NCBI RefSeq assembly: GCF_018873765.1
Contig: NC_057925.1
Location: 49,984,010-50,048,009, forward strand
Origin: Telopea speciosissima
Taxonomy: Eukaryota; Streptophyta; Magnoliopsida; Proteales; Proteaceae
Length of the DNA stretch: 64,000 bases
Direction: 5' to 3'
Shown: piece after piece, positions 23,553-34,773 of the stretch
Layout of the letters: every line of letters starts with the position of its first letter
Numbering within the stretch: position 1 is the stretch's first letter
The notes under the pieces: model-generated
What the model was told of the DNA's origin: nothing
The model's database searches: none
Seen by the model: the letters and a program-made list of their open reading frames with translations, nothing else
Position numbers and translations under genes: made by a program

Positions 23553-23710
23553 TAGATCCTATGTTGCACAGCTGGGCGTTTGGTGCACATCGGATGGCCC
23601 TGCTGCCCTGTGCACGTAGCCCCATACACTTCCCTTGTGTTGAGCTGCGTGCCCGGGGCAGCAGGGCCGTCCGATGTGCGCCAGACGCCCTGCTGCGCAA
23701 TAGAGGAGCC
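23553..23710. mobile_element. Second fold-back MITE
   Basis: The arms gtgcacatcggatggccctg and cagggccgtccgatgtgcgc, with flanking ctgggcg/cgccc and gcacg/cgtgc pairing, form an imperfect ~65 bp hairpin. It lies 80 bp from the previous element but differs in sequence. It explains the overlapping short frames on both strands here. Confidence 0.75.
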
Positions 23711-23779
23711 CTATCCGTGGTTGGAAGATGCCAAATTTTTTGCCACATACCATCTATGTTTACATTCATTAGTCAATAA

Positions 23780-25285
23780 AACCATGGCAGATCCGTTCTT
23801 AAGGAAGGCCTCTTATGGATGACTGGTACAGGCTCCAAAATGCACATCTGGGAAGACAACTGGATCCCTTCTTTAAGGAACTTCAAAATTCAACATCCCC
23901 CTCTGTCGTGCTGCCCTCTTATTTGGGGTTCAGACATCATTGACTGAAAGAATAGATGCTGGAATTTGGATCTCTTACAACTTTGGTTTTCTCCATTAGA
24001 TGCAGAGGCAATCAAGAAGATTAACCTGGGCATTCATCCTCACGAGGATTATCAAGTTTGGAGTGGCTCAAGTAATGGAAAATTCTCTTTAAAATTTGCT
24101 TACCACCTCATTTCCAATCAATTTGATGAAGTGGAACCTAACAAAAGCTCTTCTTCCCGCCAGTCTTCAAGATCCAATCTCGCTGATCATGTATGGAACT
24201 TCATATGGAGCTGTAACACTTTACTGAAGATTAAGTCCTTCATGTGGTGCATGTGTGCGAACGGATTACTCTTGGCTGAAGGTTTAAAGATTTGGAAAAT
24301 TCTAATTGACTCTTCTTGTCAACGTTGTGGAGCTGCAAATGAATCAATGGACCATATATTCTTGCACTGCCCATATGCTAGAGCCATCTGGCTTGGAAGC
24401 TCTCTATCTCACAGAGTTCCAAATGATGAAAATTCCCTTATTTATGACTAGATTCAACAATGGTGTGCTTTAATGATGAAAATTCCCTTATTTATGACTA
24501 GATTCAACAATGGTGTGCTTTAAGCAGCAAGGATAAGGTTAATACGAGGAAGAGCTTTAGTCTCTACTCCTTTATTTGTTGGTCCATTTGGTTGTCTAGA
24601 AGTATTCTGGTTTTTAAGAAAGATGATCGATCTCCTACTGAAGTCATTCTCAAGGCCGAATCCTTATTACAGGAATTCAATCAAGCCCACTCTCGATCTG
24701 ATTCCTCTAGAGAGACTTCAACAATGACTTCATCTCCACCCTCTTCAAATTCTGTTTGGGCTCCCCTTGTTCATGGCATGGTCAAAATCAACATTGATGC
24801 TTCTTTTAACAAAGGAGACTCTTATGGAGGTATAGGAATCGTCATTAGAGATTATAACGGTCATCCTCTTTTGGTTGTATCTGAACCAGTAAAGGTCACT
24901 TCTATTCTCTGTGGTGAAGCGGAAGCCATTCGAGCTGTAATTTTAAACGTCATCTGTGAAGGTTTCTTTCATTTTCAAGTGGAATCAGATAATAAAACAG
25001 TGATCAACTTCCTCTCCAATCCGACCTCAAGAGCTCCTCTTGAAATTGCTTCTATTATTAAGGACATCCAATAACTTAGTGCTAATCCTATTGAATGTTC
25101 ATTCTCCCATATCCCAAGGGATGCCAACAGCTTTGCCGACTCCCTTGCAAGGAGAGGCCTCTCTACCCCGAGTAAGACAGCTTGGTCTCTATCCACTCGG
25201 CTTCTTTGTCTTTGTCAAGAAGAAACCTTGGCGTGTACTTGTTCCCATTTGAATAAAAATCCCCTTTACCCAACCAAAAAAATAA
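23780..25285 (+). pseudogene. 5'-truncated plant LINE: zf-RVT and RNase H end
   Basis: Translated plus-strand pieces show a LINE 3' end. First comes GSKMHIWEDNWIPSLRNF. Then a zinc-binding reverse-transcriptase domain (VWNFIWSCNTLLKIKSFMWC, SCQRCGAANESMDHIFLHC). Then an RNase H domain with its four acidic positions visible (KINIDASF, GEAEAIRA, ESDNKTV, ANSFADSLA) at about 24790-25150. A 50-bp tandem duplication (24422-24471, 24472-24521) and stops break the frame. It ends near aaccaaaaaaat. The reverse transcriptase and endonuclease are absent, as in most 5'-truncated LINEs. Confidence 0.85.
24422..24521 (+). repeat. 50 bp perfect tandem duplication inside the LINE
   Basis: aatgatgaaaattcccttat and the following 30 bases occur twice head to tail, essentially identical, so the duplication is recent. 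Fifty is not a multiple of three, so it shifts the frame between the zf-RVT and RNase H segments. Confidence 0.95.
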
Positions 25286-25951
25286 CATGTCCACGAGGAA
25301 CTGAGACAAAATTGATTAAATTTTCAGATGATATGGGTCTCAATCAGTTTGGTTCGAAACTAATAAACAGAAGGGGTTAAGTTCTCCGGGCGCAGAGTAT
25401 GTCAAGATAAACAGGATGGGTGAAATGATTAGCCTGTCCTTGTCCTTCACCTTATGTGTCTGGGTGTAACTTGCGCCCAAATACGGTCCCGGACAAAAAA
25501 CGTGTGTCCTAAACAAAAACATACTAGGAGCATATTTTCAACTAGAACCGAACCAACTTATCAGTCCGATTTGGTTTTTATTCGGTTTCATAATATTCAG
25601 ATTAGCCAGAATCTTGTTGGGCTAAGATTGGGTGTTGAAAACTAGATCAAGTGTATAGTGCCGTTTCGTTTTGGTTTTCGGAGATCCTTGAATCCTTTTC
25701 TAATATCTCCTTGATATTGTCTTTGTTTGTCGACGTTCTGAACTTCTGAGCCTCAGGTTCTTATCCGTTAGGTTCAGACCTCTTCTTCCCACTAAATATT
25801 ATCCCAAGTATCTCCATTGCTAGTTGCTACCACCAATAAATGTTTCTGAGACTTTTGGAGACTCGAATTCGTGACTTCACCGCCCTCATAGTAACTCACT
25901 CAATTCGTCGAACACCTGTGTGTTTGTTTAGAAAACTTTTTCTGTTCCCCT
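25286..25951 (+). promoter_or_regulatory. Intergenic region and MEE40 upstream sequence
   Basis: About 670 bp between the LINE tail and the PPR start codon. The final ~250 bp are pyrimidine-rich, as in many plant 5' UTRs. No specific motif is claimed. Confidence 0.3.
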
Positions 25952-28285
25952 ATGACATTGATGTTCTCTTCATCTCTAAACTGCTATTCTTATTCATGGG
26001 TTCTTCCCCAAAAGCCACAATACCCACTTTCCCTTTCAGGCTTGCATAAGTCCACCAGTTTCATCCCCTTGGCTTCCCTCCAACATCATGAAGGGTTTAC
26101 TGCATCTTCATCGTCTAGGTCAAATTCACTCTCTACCTTCTCTTCTTCAGCAACGCATCAGCTTCCCCCAAATTTCACCCCGAAAGACCTACTCGGTATC
26201 CTCCGCCGCCAGAAAGATGCGGATTCAGCACTTCAAGTCTTTGAGTGGGCGGCACAGCAGCCAAATTTTGTACCCACTTCGTTAGTCTACGAGGAGATGC
26301 TTCAGCTGCTCGGAAGGTTCGGTTCTTTTGAATTGATGGAGCAGCTTCTGCTAGAGATGAAGCTCTCTGGCTGTGAGATGAATAGAGGTACGTTTGAGAT
26401 TTTTATTGAAAGTTATGCCAGATTCAATTTATTTGATGAAGCTGTGGGTGTGCTTACAATGATGGAAGAAGAATTCGGGTTGGAACCAGAGTTATTCATA
26501 TATAATTTCTTATTGAATGTTCTTGTTGAGGGAAACAAATTAAAACTGGTCGAGTCTGTCCATTCGAACATGAACAGTAGGGGAATCGGTCCAGATGTTT
26601 CAACATTCAATATCTTGATCAAGGCTTTGTGTAGAGCGCATCAAATTAGACCTGCCATTTCTATGATGGAGGATATGTCCAACTATGGTTTGGTTCCAGA
26701 CGAGAAGACCTACACTACTCTTATGCAGGGATTTATCGAAGAAGGGAATTTGGAAGGAGCTTTGAAAATCAGGGAACGAATGGAGGAAGTAGGGTGCTTG
26801 TTAACCAATGTTTCCGTAAATGTTCTGATTAATGGGTTCTGCAAAGAGGGTAGAGTAGAAGAGGCTCTCACTCTCTTACAAGAAATGGCCCTTGAGGGAT
26901 TCCATCCCGATAAATTCACCTTCAACGCTTTGGTGAATGGTCTGTGCAGAACTGGGCATGTTGAGCAGGCCTTAGAGATATTGGATGTGATGCTTCAGGA
27001 AGGGTTTGATCCTGATATCTTCACTTACAACACATTGATATCTGGACTTTGTAAATCTGGTGAGCTCGAGGAAGCCATGGAGGTTCTCAATCAAATGGTG
27101 TCTAGGGGTTGTTTCCCAAACACTGTTACCTACAACACTCTAATCAGCACCATGTGTAAGGAGAACCGGGTTGGAGAAGCTACTGAACTTGCTCGTGACC
27201 TTTCAACAAAGGGGCTCTTACCTGATGTGTGTACATTTAACTCTCTAATACATGGTCTCTGCATGTCCGGTGACCACAGGATTGCATTGGAACTATTCAA
27301 GGAGATGAAAAATAAGGGTTGCCCACCAGATGAGTTTACTTACAATACGTTGATTGATAACCTTTGTTCTAAAGGGAGACTGGAGGAAGCATTGGGACTG
27401 TTGAAAGAAATGGAGTCAGGGGGCTGTGCGCGAAATGTAGTAACATATAATACTCTGATCGATGGCTTCTGCAAGAATCAGAGGATTGAAGAGGCAGAGG
27501 AAATCTTTGATGAGATGGAACTGCAAGGAGTTTCAAGGAACTTGGTAACTTATAACTCCCTTATTGATGGTCTTTGTAAAAACAAGAGGGTGGATGAAGC
27601 TTCACAACTTATGGATCAGATGCTGATGGAAGGGCTGAAACCTGACAAATTCACCTATAATTCCTTGCTTTCGAACTTTTGCAGGACAGGAGATATAAAA
27701 AAGGCAGCAGAGATCATCCAGACCATGACTTCAAATGGGTGTAAGCCAGATGCAATCACCTATGGAACCCTCATTGGTGGGCTGTGTAAGGCAGGTAGAG
27801 TTGAGGTTGCCAGTAAGCTCCTCAGATCTTTACAAATGAAAGGAATGGTTCCTGCTCCACAAGCTTATAACCCTGTAATTCAAGCACTGTTTAAAACGCA
27901 AAGGGCAAAAGAAGCCGTGAGGCTTTTTAGAGAAATGGTTGAGAAAGGTGAACCTCCAGATGCTGTTACTTACAAGATTGTTTTCCGTGGCCTCTGTTGC
28001 GGAGGTGGGCCTATTGGAGAGGCTGTTGATTTTGTGGTTGAGATGACAGATAAGGGGTTTTTGCCCGAGTTCTCCTCATTCTCCATGCTTGCTGAAGGTC
28101 TTTGTGCTTTAGCCATGGAGGACACACTAATCAGGCTTGTTGATATTGTCATGACGAAAGCGAACTTCTCAGAAAATGAGGTTTCCATGATAATGGGTTT
28201 CCTTAAGATCCGGAAATTTGATGATGCTTTAGCCACCTTTGGCCGTCTCTTAAATAGTAGGAAACCCAGAAAAGTTTACAGGTGA
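25952..28285 (+). CDS. MEE40: Pentatricopeptide repeat protein, At3g53700-like (MEE40)
   Basis: Single-exon open frame of 777 codons. After a Ser-rich N-terminus of about 75 residues, typical of a plastid targeting peptide, the protein is a run of about 17 P-class PPR units with the usual 35-residue spacing (DVSTFNILIKALCRAHQIRP, DEFTYNTLIDNLCSKGRLEE, DKFTYNSLLSNFCRTGDIKK). The C-terminus EVSMIMGFLKIRKFDDALAT...SRKPRKVYR matches Arabidopsis At3g53700 / MEE40, a predicted chloroplast PPR whose loss arrests embryos. That points to organelle RNA binding. The frame opens at ATG 25952; a second in-frame ATG at 25961 could equally be the start. Length fits the family (about 750). No lesion is seen. 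Confidence 0.93.
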   Translation: MTLMFSSSLNCYSYSWVLPQKPQYPLSLSGLHKSTSFIPLASLQHHEGFTASSSSRSNSLSTFSSSATHQLPPNFTPKDLLGILRRQKDADSALQVFEWAAQQPNFVPTSLVYEEMLQLLGRFGSFELMEQLLLEMKLSGCEMNRGTFEIFIESYARFNLFDEAVGVLTMMEEEFGLEPELFIYNFLLNVLVEGNKLKLVESVHSNMNSRGIGPDVSTFNILIKALCRAHQIRPAISMMEDMSNYGLVPDEKTYTTLMQGFIEEGNLEGALKIRERMEEVGCLLTNVSVNVLINGFCKEGRVEEALTLLQEMALEGFHPDKFTFNALVNGLCRTGHVEQALEILDVMLQEGFDPDIFTYNTLISGLCKSGELEEAMEVLNQMVSRGCFPNTVTYNTLISTMCKENRVGEATELARDLSTKGLLPDVCTFNSLIHGLCMSGDHRIALELFKEMKNKGCPPDEFTYNTLIDNLCSKGRLEEALGLLKEMESGGCARNVVTYNTLIDGFCKNQRIEEAEEIFDEMELQGVSRNLVTYNSLIDGLCKNKRVDEASQLMDQMLMEGLKPDKFTYNSLLSNFCRTGDIKKAAEIIQTMTSNGCKPDAITYGTLIGGLCKAGRVEVASKLLRSLQMKGMVPAPQAYNPVIQALFKTQRAKEAVRLFREMVEKGEPPDAVTYKIVFRGLCCGGGPIGEAVDFVVEMTDKGFLPEFSSFSMLAEGLCALAMEDTLIRLVDIVMTKANFSENEVSMIMGFLKIRKFDDALATFGRLLNSRKPRKVYR

Positions 28286-29271
28286 AGCTGCTAGGAAAAA
28301 TGCATGCTGTATAAAGCCCACCCATCTGCCTGCTTATTTATATGGTTTTGAATCAGAACAAATCTTATGGATGAGTGCTAAATGTATCTGAACATGCTCA
28401 GAGGTGGGCAGTTTTTTAAAAGATCATACATCAGCTTAGCTCTATAACATGGTGTACAGAATTTAATCATTGACTTCCCTCCTGAAGGGGAGATTTACTT
28501 TTATACCTTCAGTTTCTTCAACAAGGTCAATTTGCTACACCTTTTTGTATGTATTTGCATTTAAAGATCCAATCCGTTCCTGTTCTTCATGTTCGTAGTT
28601 TCATGCACCTTGAAAAGTATGAATTTGAGCATCAATTGTCTGAAATATGTACACCCCAATCATAAGGCCTCATGTGGGATTGCATTACCAGCCTAATGAT
28701 CTCATCCACATTAACCTTCAATGGGAACAACACTCCTGATTGGGTATATGAGTTCAAGGAGTGCACCCAATTGAGCACAAAATTATGGACTGTACATATC
28801 AGCTTCAGTTTCAATAGGTAAGCAAGTATGTGGTACACTGCTAGAGAGCAATATATACCTAACAATTTTAAGCTTAATTAATCAAATAGTCTTTTTTACA
28901 TGTGAAGAAGCTAACCATCCCAACAATCCTGATTTGCTGGGACCTGGATGACATGATTTTCCTTCAAACTGTTACGAGTTATCCCACAGAGAAGATATTA
29001 GGAATTTGAGTATGATACCAGTTGTGGGCATGACATTATTGGCAGAAGTCCTTTGTGAAACAGACACAAACAAAGCTATCTATATTTTTGGTTTTTCTCT
29101 ATATCCCATGTCACTGAATCTTGGTGTAGCTTAATTTTCAAGTGTTCAAATTTGGTGAAGTTGATTGTCTCTATTACTTGGTATATGTGCTGTCTTTGGT
29201 ATAGTTTATATTTCTACTTTTCGGGCACATTTCTGTTTATGTGGGTGTTTGGTATGATTTATAATCCCTAT
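28286..29271. other. MEE40 3' flank, intergenic
   Basis: AT-rich sequence without a recognisable gene or repeat. It probably includes the MEE40 3' UTR in the first few hundred bases. Confidence 0.4.
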
Positions 29272-29280
29272 TTCTATTTA

Positions 29281-29449
29281 GGGAAGCAGTTTTCTGTACG
29301 GGAGTGTGGCCTACGCCAGCACTCCCATGTGTCTATCTCTCTCCTCCTTAAAACAAGGGGGCAGAGGTGTCTTTTCACATGGGGAGGAGAGAGATAGACT
29401 CATGGGAGTGCTGGCATAAGCCACACTCCCGGACAGAAAACTTTTTCCC
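29281..29449. mobile_element. Fold-back MULE-type MITE
   Basis: A 169 bp hairpin with ~65 bp arms (cgggagtgtggcctacgcca / tggcataagccacactcccg) starting gggaag and ending ttccc. It is flanked by a perfect 9-bp duplication ttctattta (29272-29280, 29450-29458). A 9-bp duplication fits Mutator-like elements. Confidence 0.9.
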
Positions 29450-29458
29450 TTCTATTTA

Positions 29459-30878
29459 TTATAAAACTGGAATTCATAAACAGCTGAGAATCTGTTTATG
29501 ATTTATTGACAAATAATTTATTTTTGTTTATGCGGTAAACATTTAATGAACATGTGTTTTAAGTGCTCAAATTGAGCACAACGAGGTAATATCCTATGCA
29601 AACTTATAAACCTTCTTTTACAGCTCCTCCACTCATCCGATGCTCAAGACAAACACACACTCAAGGTAATTTCCTGGTTACTGGTTTTGTTGGTTAGTGA
29701 TTTTTTTTTCCTGTTACCGATGGTTGTTCTAAAACTCTGCCTCCTTCGTGGTTGTTCTAAAACTCTGCCTCCTTCACCGTCTTTTTTTCCTCGTCTGGCC
29801 AATTCTCTGTTTCTGTCGCCGGTATTTCTGGTTATTAACGGGACCTAACAGATTGATGAAAATTAGAAGGACCTCTGGTTTTTTTATAAAGATTAGAAGA
29901 AGGTTGAATTCTATCATCTCTGTGTCTCTTTGAGGAGATCTGAGATTGTACTCTGTTTTGTGGTTTGCTTTTGATAAAGGAAGTAGGAACTTCGAAAGAC
30001 AGAGAGGGAAGCCATTCTATTCGTATGTGCTAAGGAGGAAATTGATAAAGTACACACATAGAGACACACTCTCTTCTACTTTGTCCTTCGCTTTGCATTT
30101 CAATTCAAGATTCAAGCATCAAAAACATGGACCATGTTTTGATTGGGTATGCAACTACCCAGAATTTGCTTTCAAGTACCAAAGTTGAATTCATTCAATA
30201 CGATTAAAAAATCACTTGATCTCAGCAGGTTCATAGCTTCAAAGTTGAAAGAAATTAAGAACATCAATTGACTGTAACTTAGGAGGCAGGATGGGTTGGC
30301 TGGAATCCGTTGATAAAGATTTTCAAGGTTGAACGTATGATATTCAGAAATGAACATGTCCCCAAGAACGCCTTGAACACTTCAGATGAAGTGGGAAGAC
30401 TGGTTTTCAGAGAAGCATTCAATGTGGAGGGAATCGGGGTCAAGCCTTTAATCATTTCCTGTCGATATAGTGGTTGATATTCTTTGTTGCTTGAAGAAGA
30501 GAACAAGGAGAGAAGGTTGGAAGTTTGCAGGTAAGTGAAAACCGAGAGAGGAATCCGGTTTGCGGAATTCCATGAACTGTGCAGATCGATCAGTACAAAT
30601 AGTGAATTCAAAGTTCTAATCAAGGCTGTATCATATTAATATTACCCAGAGAGAGAGAGAAGGCTGTGAAGAATTAAAGTATTGGAGGAAAGAAGAAGAA
30701 GAAACAGAAGATTCGAGGGGATCTCCTCCAAAATCGTAGGAGTGGAACCTAAGAAGATCAAGTAGAGGAGCAAACAGTTACCGATCATTGAATGGTTGGA
30801 CAGTTGACTGAGTTAGTCTGCATGGTTGCTATATTGTTGCCAAACCTATTTCTCATTCTGTGTTTAATAGTAACCACA
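29459..30878. other. Intergenic region, unassigned
   Basis: It contains a 28 bp tandem duplication (29720-29747 and 29748-29775, ggttgttctaaaactctgcc type) and several 60-115 codon frames on both strands, none recognised. The part from about 29630 has a 5'-UTR-like pyrimidine character and a possible exon/donor (caag|gtaatt near 29665), but no gene model can be supported. Confidence 0.3.
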
Positions 30879-30886
30879 GTATTACT

Positions 30887-31430
30887 TAGTGCTGCAACAG
30901 GGTCGGGTTGGGCCGGGTTTTATAGAATCCTAGCCCAACCCTAAGTCCCCTTAGCTGGGCCCAGGCCCGACCCGACCCTTACTCGGGGCCAGAAAAATCC
31001 AACCCTGACCCGCCCTCAGGGTCGGGCTGGGCTGACCCTGATTAGCCTTGTTCATGGGGAAGGGGAAAGAAATGCATGGGCTAGAATGGGCTGAGGAGAA
31101 CATTATCAAATTTACATAAAATAACACTATAATAAAAAATATTATATCACTCATTGTCGTCATATATAATATATTATATAAAAAAATGTAGGTGACATTT
31201 AAAGTTTATAATGTATATATTATATCAATATATATTTTATAGTATAACTTAAATTAGGGTCGGTCCGGGCCAGGCCAAGTTTAGCCTGAAGCCTCAACCC
31301 TAACTCGACCCGACCCTGACTCAGGGTCAGAAATGTCCAGCCCTAACCCGCCCTCAGGGCCAAATATCTCAATCCGGACCCTGTTCGGGCTCAGGGCGGG
31401 TTTGGGCCGATAGGACCAAACTTGCACGTC
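30887..31430. mobile_element. hAT-like MITE, second copy
   Basis: Same family as 6427-7090: gggtcgggttgggccgggtt at the left, mirrored ccctgttcgggctcagg at the right, AT-rich centre. It is bounded by a perfect 8-bp duplication gtattact (30879-30886, 31431-31438). At 544 bp it is shorter than the first copy. Confidence 0.88.
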
Positions 31431-31438
31431 GTATTACT

Positions 31439-32667
31439 ATTTGAGTCATAATTTATTCTCATAAAGGATTTCTATTAAATACATCATAAACATAAATATA
31501 AATTATACCAAAGAGAGCCAGTTAAATTTAAGATTAATACTTTTTCATTCTGACTCATAATGTTCCTTTTTGGTGGTTGTCTGATAACACCAAATCATTC
31601 GTAGTGTATCTTACAATCCTTTACTTGCCTATTATTGCTGTTATTCCTGTATGTGGTTCCAGCGAAATTTTTTTTTCTGAATCTGTCTGTTACTGCATGA
31701 TTTTCTTAAGATTTTTCACTAGTTTGTTCAACAGTAATATTTACAGATGAAGGGAAACAATGTTCAGTTGCGATTCGAGATTTGACACTCTCAATGATGG
31801 AACTGTAGACTGTAGACCCGCATGCTGCCATAGCTTCACCTACTCTGGGAGATCAGGGAAACAATTCTCTTCCTACTCACAATTGCTATTTCACAGAACT
31901 GCTGCCATTGTCATTGCTCTTGGTTTTTGAGATATGGCTGTGCATTAGTGGACAGAACCAAAGCACCTTCTTGGGCCAACTTTTCTTTTAAACTGCTGCC
32001 CTAGTTACTGTTTCCATATTAAACACGGTTGTAACAGCTTCCAGGACATAAAATTAATGGGTAAATTACACATGGGGTATCTTTCTTTTAGAGAAACTAT
32101 GGCAGTGTTTGGTATACTTCCAAGTTGCATTCTTAGGCGATAGAAACAATCGCAACTGTTTTTTTTATCGTCATAGAATGCGAAATTGACTTAAAATGCA
32201 TTCTAATAATGCACATCAAACACAGCCAATGTCTGAGCTACCTTATGTTTGAGATACCTCACGGTTCATAAATGTTATGTATTTTTGTTTTGGTAGAATC
32301 ATAAATGTTATGTTTAGGGTACCTCTCATTTCATAATTTCAACTTTGCCCATAGATAGTAGAGGAAATAGAGTGTTGTCAAACATAATATAATATGAAAC
32401 GTATAGTACAATATTTATGAAAAGCAAGTCACCCAAACATAATATACTAAACTTGAGGTATTATAGTGTAGTTACCACGATTTCAAAATTTGGGAATTGA
32501 ATCAACCGATTTAGATTGGAATTAATCATGATCGATCGCAATCGCAATTCCAGCCAATTCGACAGGACCCATTCATATCAAGAAACTTTAGAATCGCTGA
32601 GTTTTCAATTTGAGCGCTGATTTTAGGGTTCTTGAGACTGATTCGATCTGATTCCGTGTTTTGAGAC
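31439..32667. other. Intergenic region, unassigned
   Basis: AT-rich, no frame above 70 codons and no repeat structure I can define. Nothing further is seen. Confidence 0.5.
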
Positions 32668-33264
32668 CCTGGTAGTAAGGGTGTCAATTGGGTCCGGAAC
32701 CAAGTATTCGGGGTTCGAATCCCGTACGGTTCCAAGCAATGACAATGGCATCCAGATCCGGACCAAGTCCCGGATCGTTTCTAGAATTGAATACTCTAAC
32801 CAATCCTAGTCGGTTCAGTTTGAATCTGGTTACAATGTTGTTCTTAATTGGTTACTACATCCAATTACTATACCCAGTTTAAATTCGATTATATCATCCG
32901 GTTCTCGTTCGATTTTGATATTTAGGAGACGGAGAAGATGAAGCTATAAAGAGAAAGAAAAAGATAGAGAAGATGAAGCGGTAAAGAGAAAGAGATGAAG
33001 AATTGAAGAGTTACAGAAAAAGTTGTGATTGTGAAGAAACCCGTATTTTGTAAGACATAAGGACTAAGGAGTAAGTGAGTCTAAGTCTTTAAGGCACTAA
33101 GGGTAAACCATTAAAACTTTAAACCTAATAAACTATTAGGGTTTCAAGTAAACTTTTAAGGCGGGTATTCAGTTCGTATTCAATTAGATTCGTTAGTTTA
33201 GTTGGTAGATTCGGATTCGAATCGAACCAAATTTTATAGACATTTTCAGATCTAGGACTTAATC

Positions 33265-33461
33265 AGGACCCTGATCCTCTATTGCTTAGCTGCCTGGCAA
33301 GACTGCAGGACCCTACTGCCAAGACACAGCAAGGTGGGGAATGACCACCTTACCCCTACCCGAGCGCCTTACCCGAGTGGGGTTAAGGCGGTCATTTACC
33401 GCCTTGCTGTGTGTTGGCAGTAGGGTCCTGCCGGGCAGCTCGGCAATAGAGGATCCAAATT
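33265..33461. mobile_element. Fold-back MITE, GGATCCTCTATTGC family
   Basis: A 197 bp hairpin with long arms (ggaccctactgccaagacac / gtgttggcagtagggtcctg). It has a perfect 9-bp duplication gacttaatc (33256-33264, 33462-33470). Another copy lies at 61238-61426. Its right duplication overlaps the left duplication of the next element. Confidence 0.92.
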
Positions 33462-34163
33462 GACTTAATCATAGGGGTAATTACTATCACTACCCTACCT
33501 TAAACTTCTTTCCTGAAATTACCCTGCTTTTACACTTTTACATCTCCTTCAACCCTCTTATTTTTAAATACCCAGATTACCCTTCCTTTTCATCTAGTAA
33601 CTTGTTAATCTTTTTAACCTACCATTCTTCTTCTATTTTTTTATTATTTTTGTCATTAAAATAGTAAAAAATGAAAGCACCCACCCGCTTCTTCTCTCTC
33701 CCTGTTTTTTACTCTATTCGGTTTTTATTTTTTTTATTTAATTAATTTTTTACTCAACATTTCATCCTCGTCATTCTTCTTTGAACAAATCGACCTGATT
33801 CTCACCATGATCCAGTTCTTCTCCTTCGTCTCCGTTATAAGTGCGTTCCCTTTGAAACCAATCCATCTTTCATGGATTCTCAATTGAAATCGCCAAGAAG
33901 GCAGAGACAATTAGATGATTGATTTTGTGTCGTTCTATCCCATGGTTGCGAGTTTGAGGGATGAAGATGGACATGTAGAGATCAATTGTAATAGAGAGGG
34001 AGGGTTGCTTTCTGTTTCTGTGAATGTGAAGAGGGAGAAGAAGAGTATCGACTCGAGACTCGCATTGTAGTTTAATAAAAAATAAAAAATACGGAAAGGT
34101 AAATTGAATAAGAAGAGGAAGAGAGAGAAGAACTGGGGTGCTTTGAAGAGAGTCGATCTGTTC

Positions 34164-34405
34164 CATGGTTTTAGTGATAGTATCGAAACGAGTATCGATA
34201 ACCTACAAAACTGACATAATACCGATACAGTATCGGCTGTATCGAACAAAATTACTCCTGAATCTCCTTAAAAAATGGGTTTTCTGACCATTAAACCCTT
34301 TGTCTGTACAATGCTATCGATATGGTACCAGCACAGTATCATTGACTAGCTAAACTGGTACGTATCACTCGATACGGGCGATACGATAGTGATACTTAGA
34401 ACCAT
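34164..34405. mobile_element. GATACG-rich MITE
   Basis: This 242 bp element has inverted ends catggttttagtgatagtat / atagtgatacttagaaccat and a perfect 9-bp duplication gatctgttc (34155-34163, 34406-34414). It sits in the spacer of the surrounding MULE. Its gtatcg/cgatac wording recalls the 9833-11025 element. Confidence 0.85.
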
Positions 34406-34773
34406 GATCTGTTCGAAGAAGAACGATGAGGATGAAATGTTGAATAAAAAATTAATTAAATAGAAAAATTAAAGAAAAAAAAAACGAATGGAGTAATAGA
34501 CGGGAGAGAGAAAAATTGAAGGAAAAAAAAAAAAATATGGAGTAAAAAACGGGAAAGAAAAGAAGCGGGTGGGTGCTTTCATTTTTTTACTATTTTAATA
34601 ACAAAAATAGTTAAAAAATAGAAGAAGAAAGGTAGGCTAAATAGATTAGCAGGTTACTAGGTGAAAAAGAAGGGCAATCTAGGTATTAAAAAACATAAGG
34701 GTAGAAGGAGATGTACAAGTTTAAAGCAGGGTAGATTCAGAAAAGATGTTTAAGACATGGTAGTTTTAATAAA

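Noticed and set aside
23314..23822. Overlapping 60-150 codon frames on both strands
   Set aside because: They fall on two fold-back hairpins, so the same sequence reads on both strands; no protein family is recognisable.
30279..30623. 114-codon minus-strand ORF as a gene
   Set aside because: No recognisable motif and no neighbouring exon signals; left as unassigned.
32705..32735. T-arm-like ggggttcgaatccc suggesting a tRNA gene
   Set aside because: No matching D-arm, anticodon stem or acceptor stem upstream; it lies in the arm of a hAT-like element rich in similar words.
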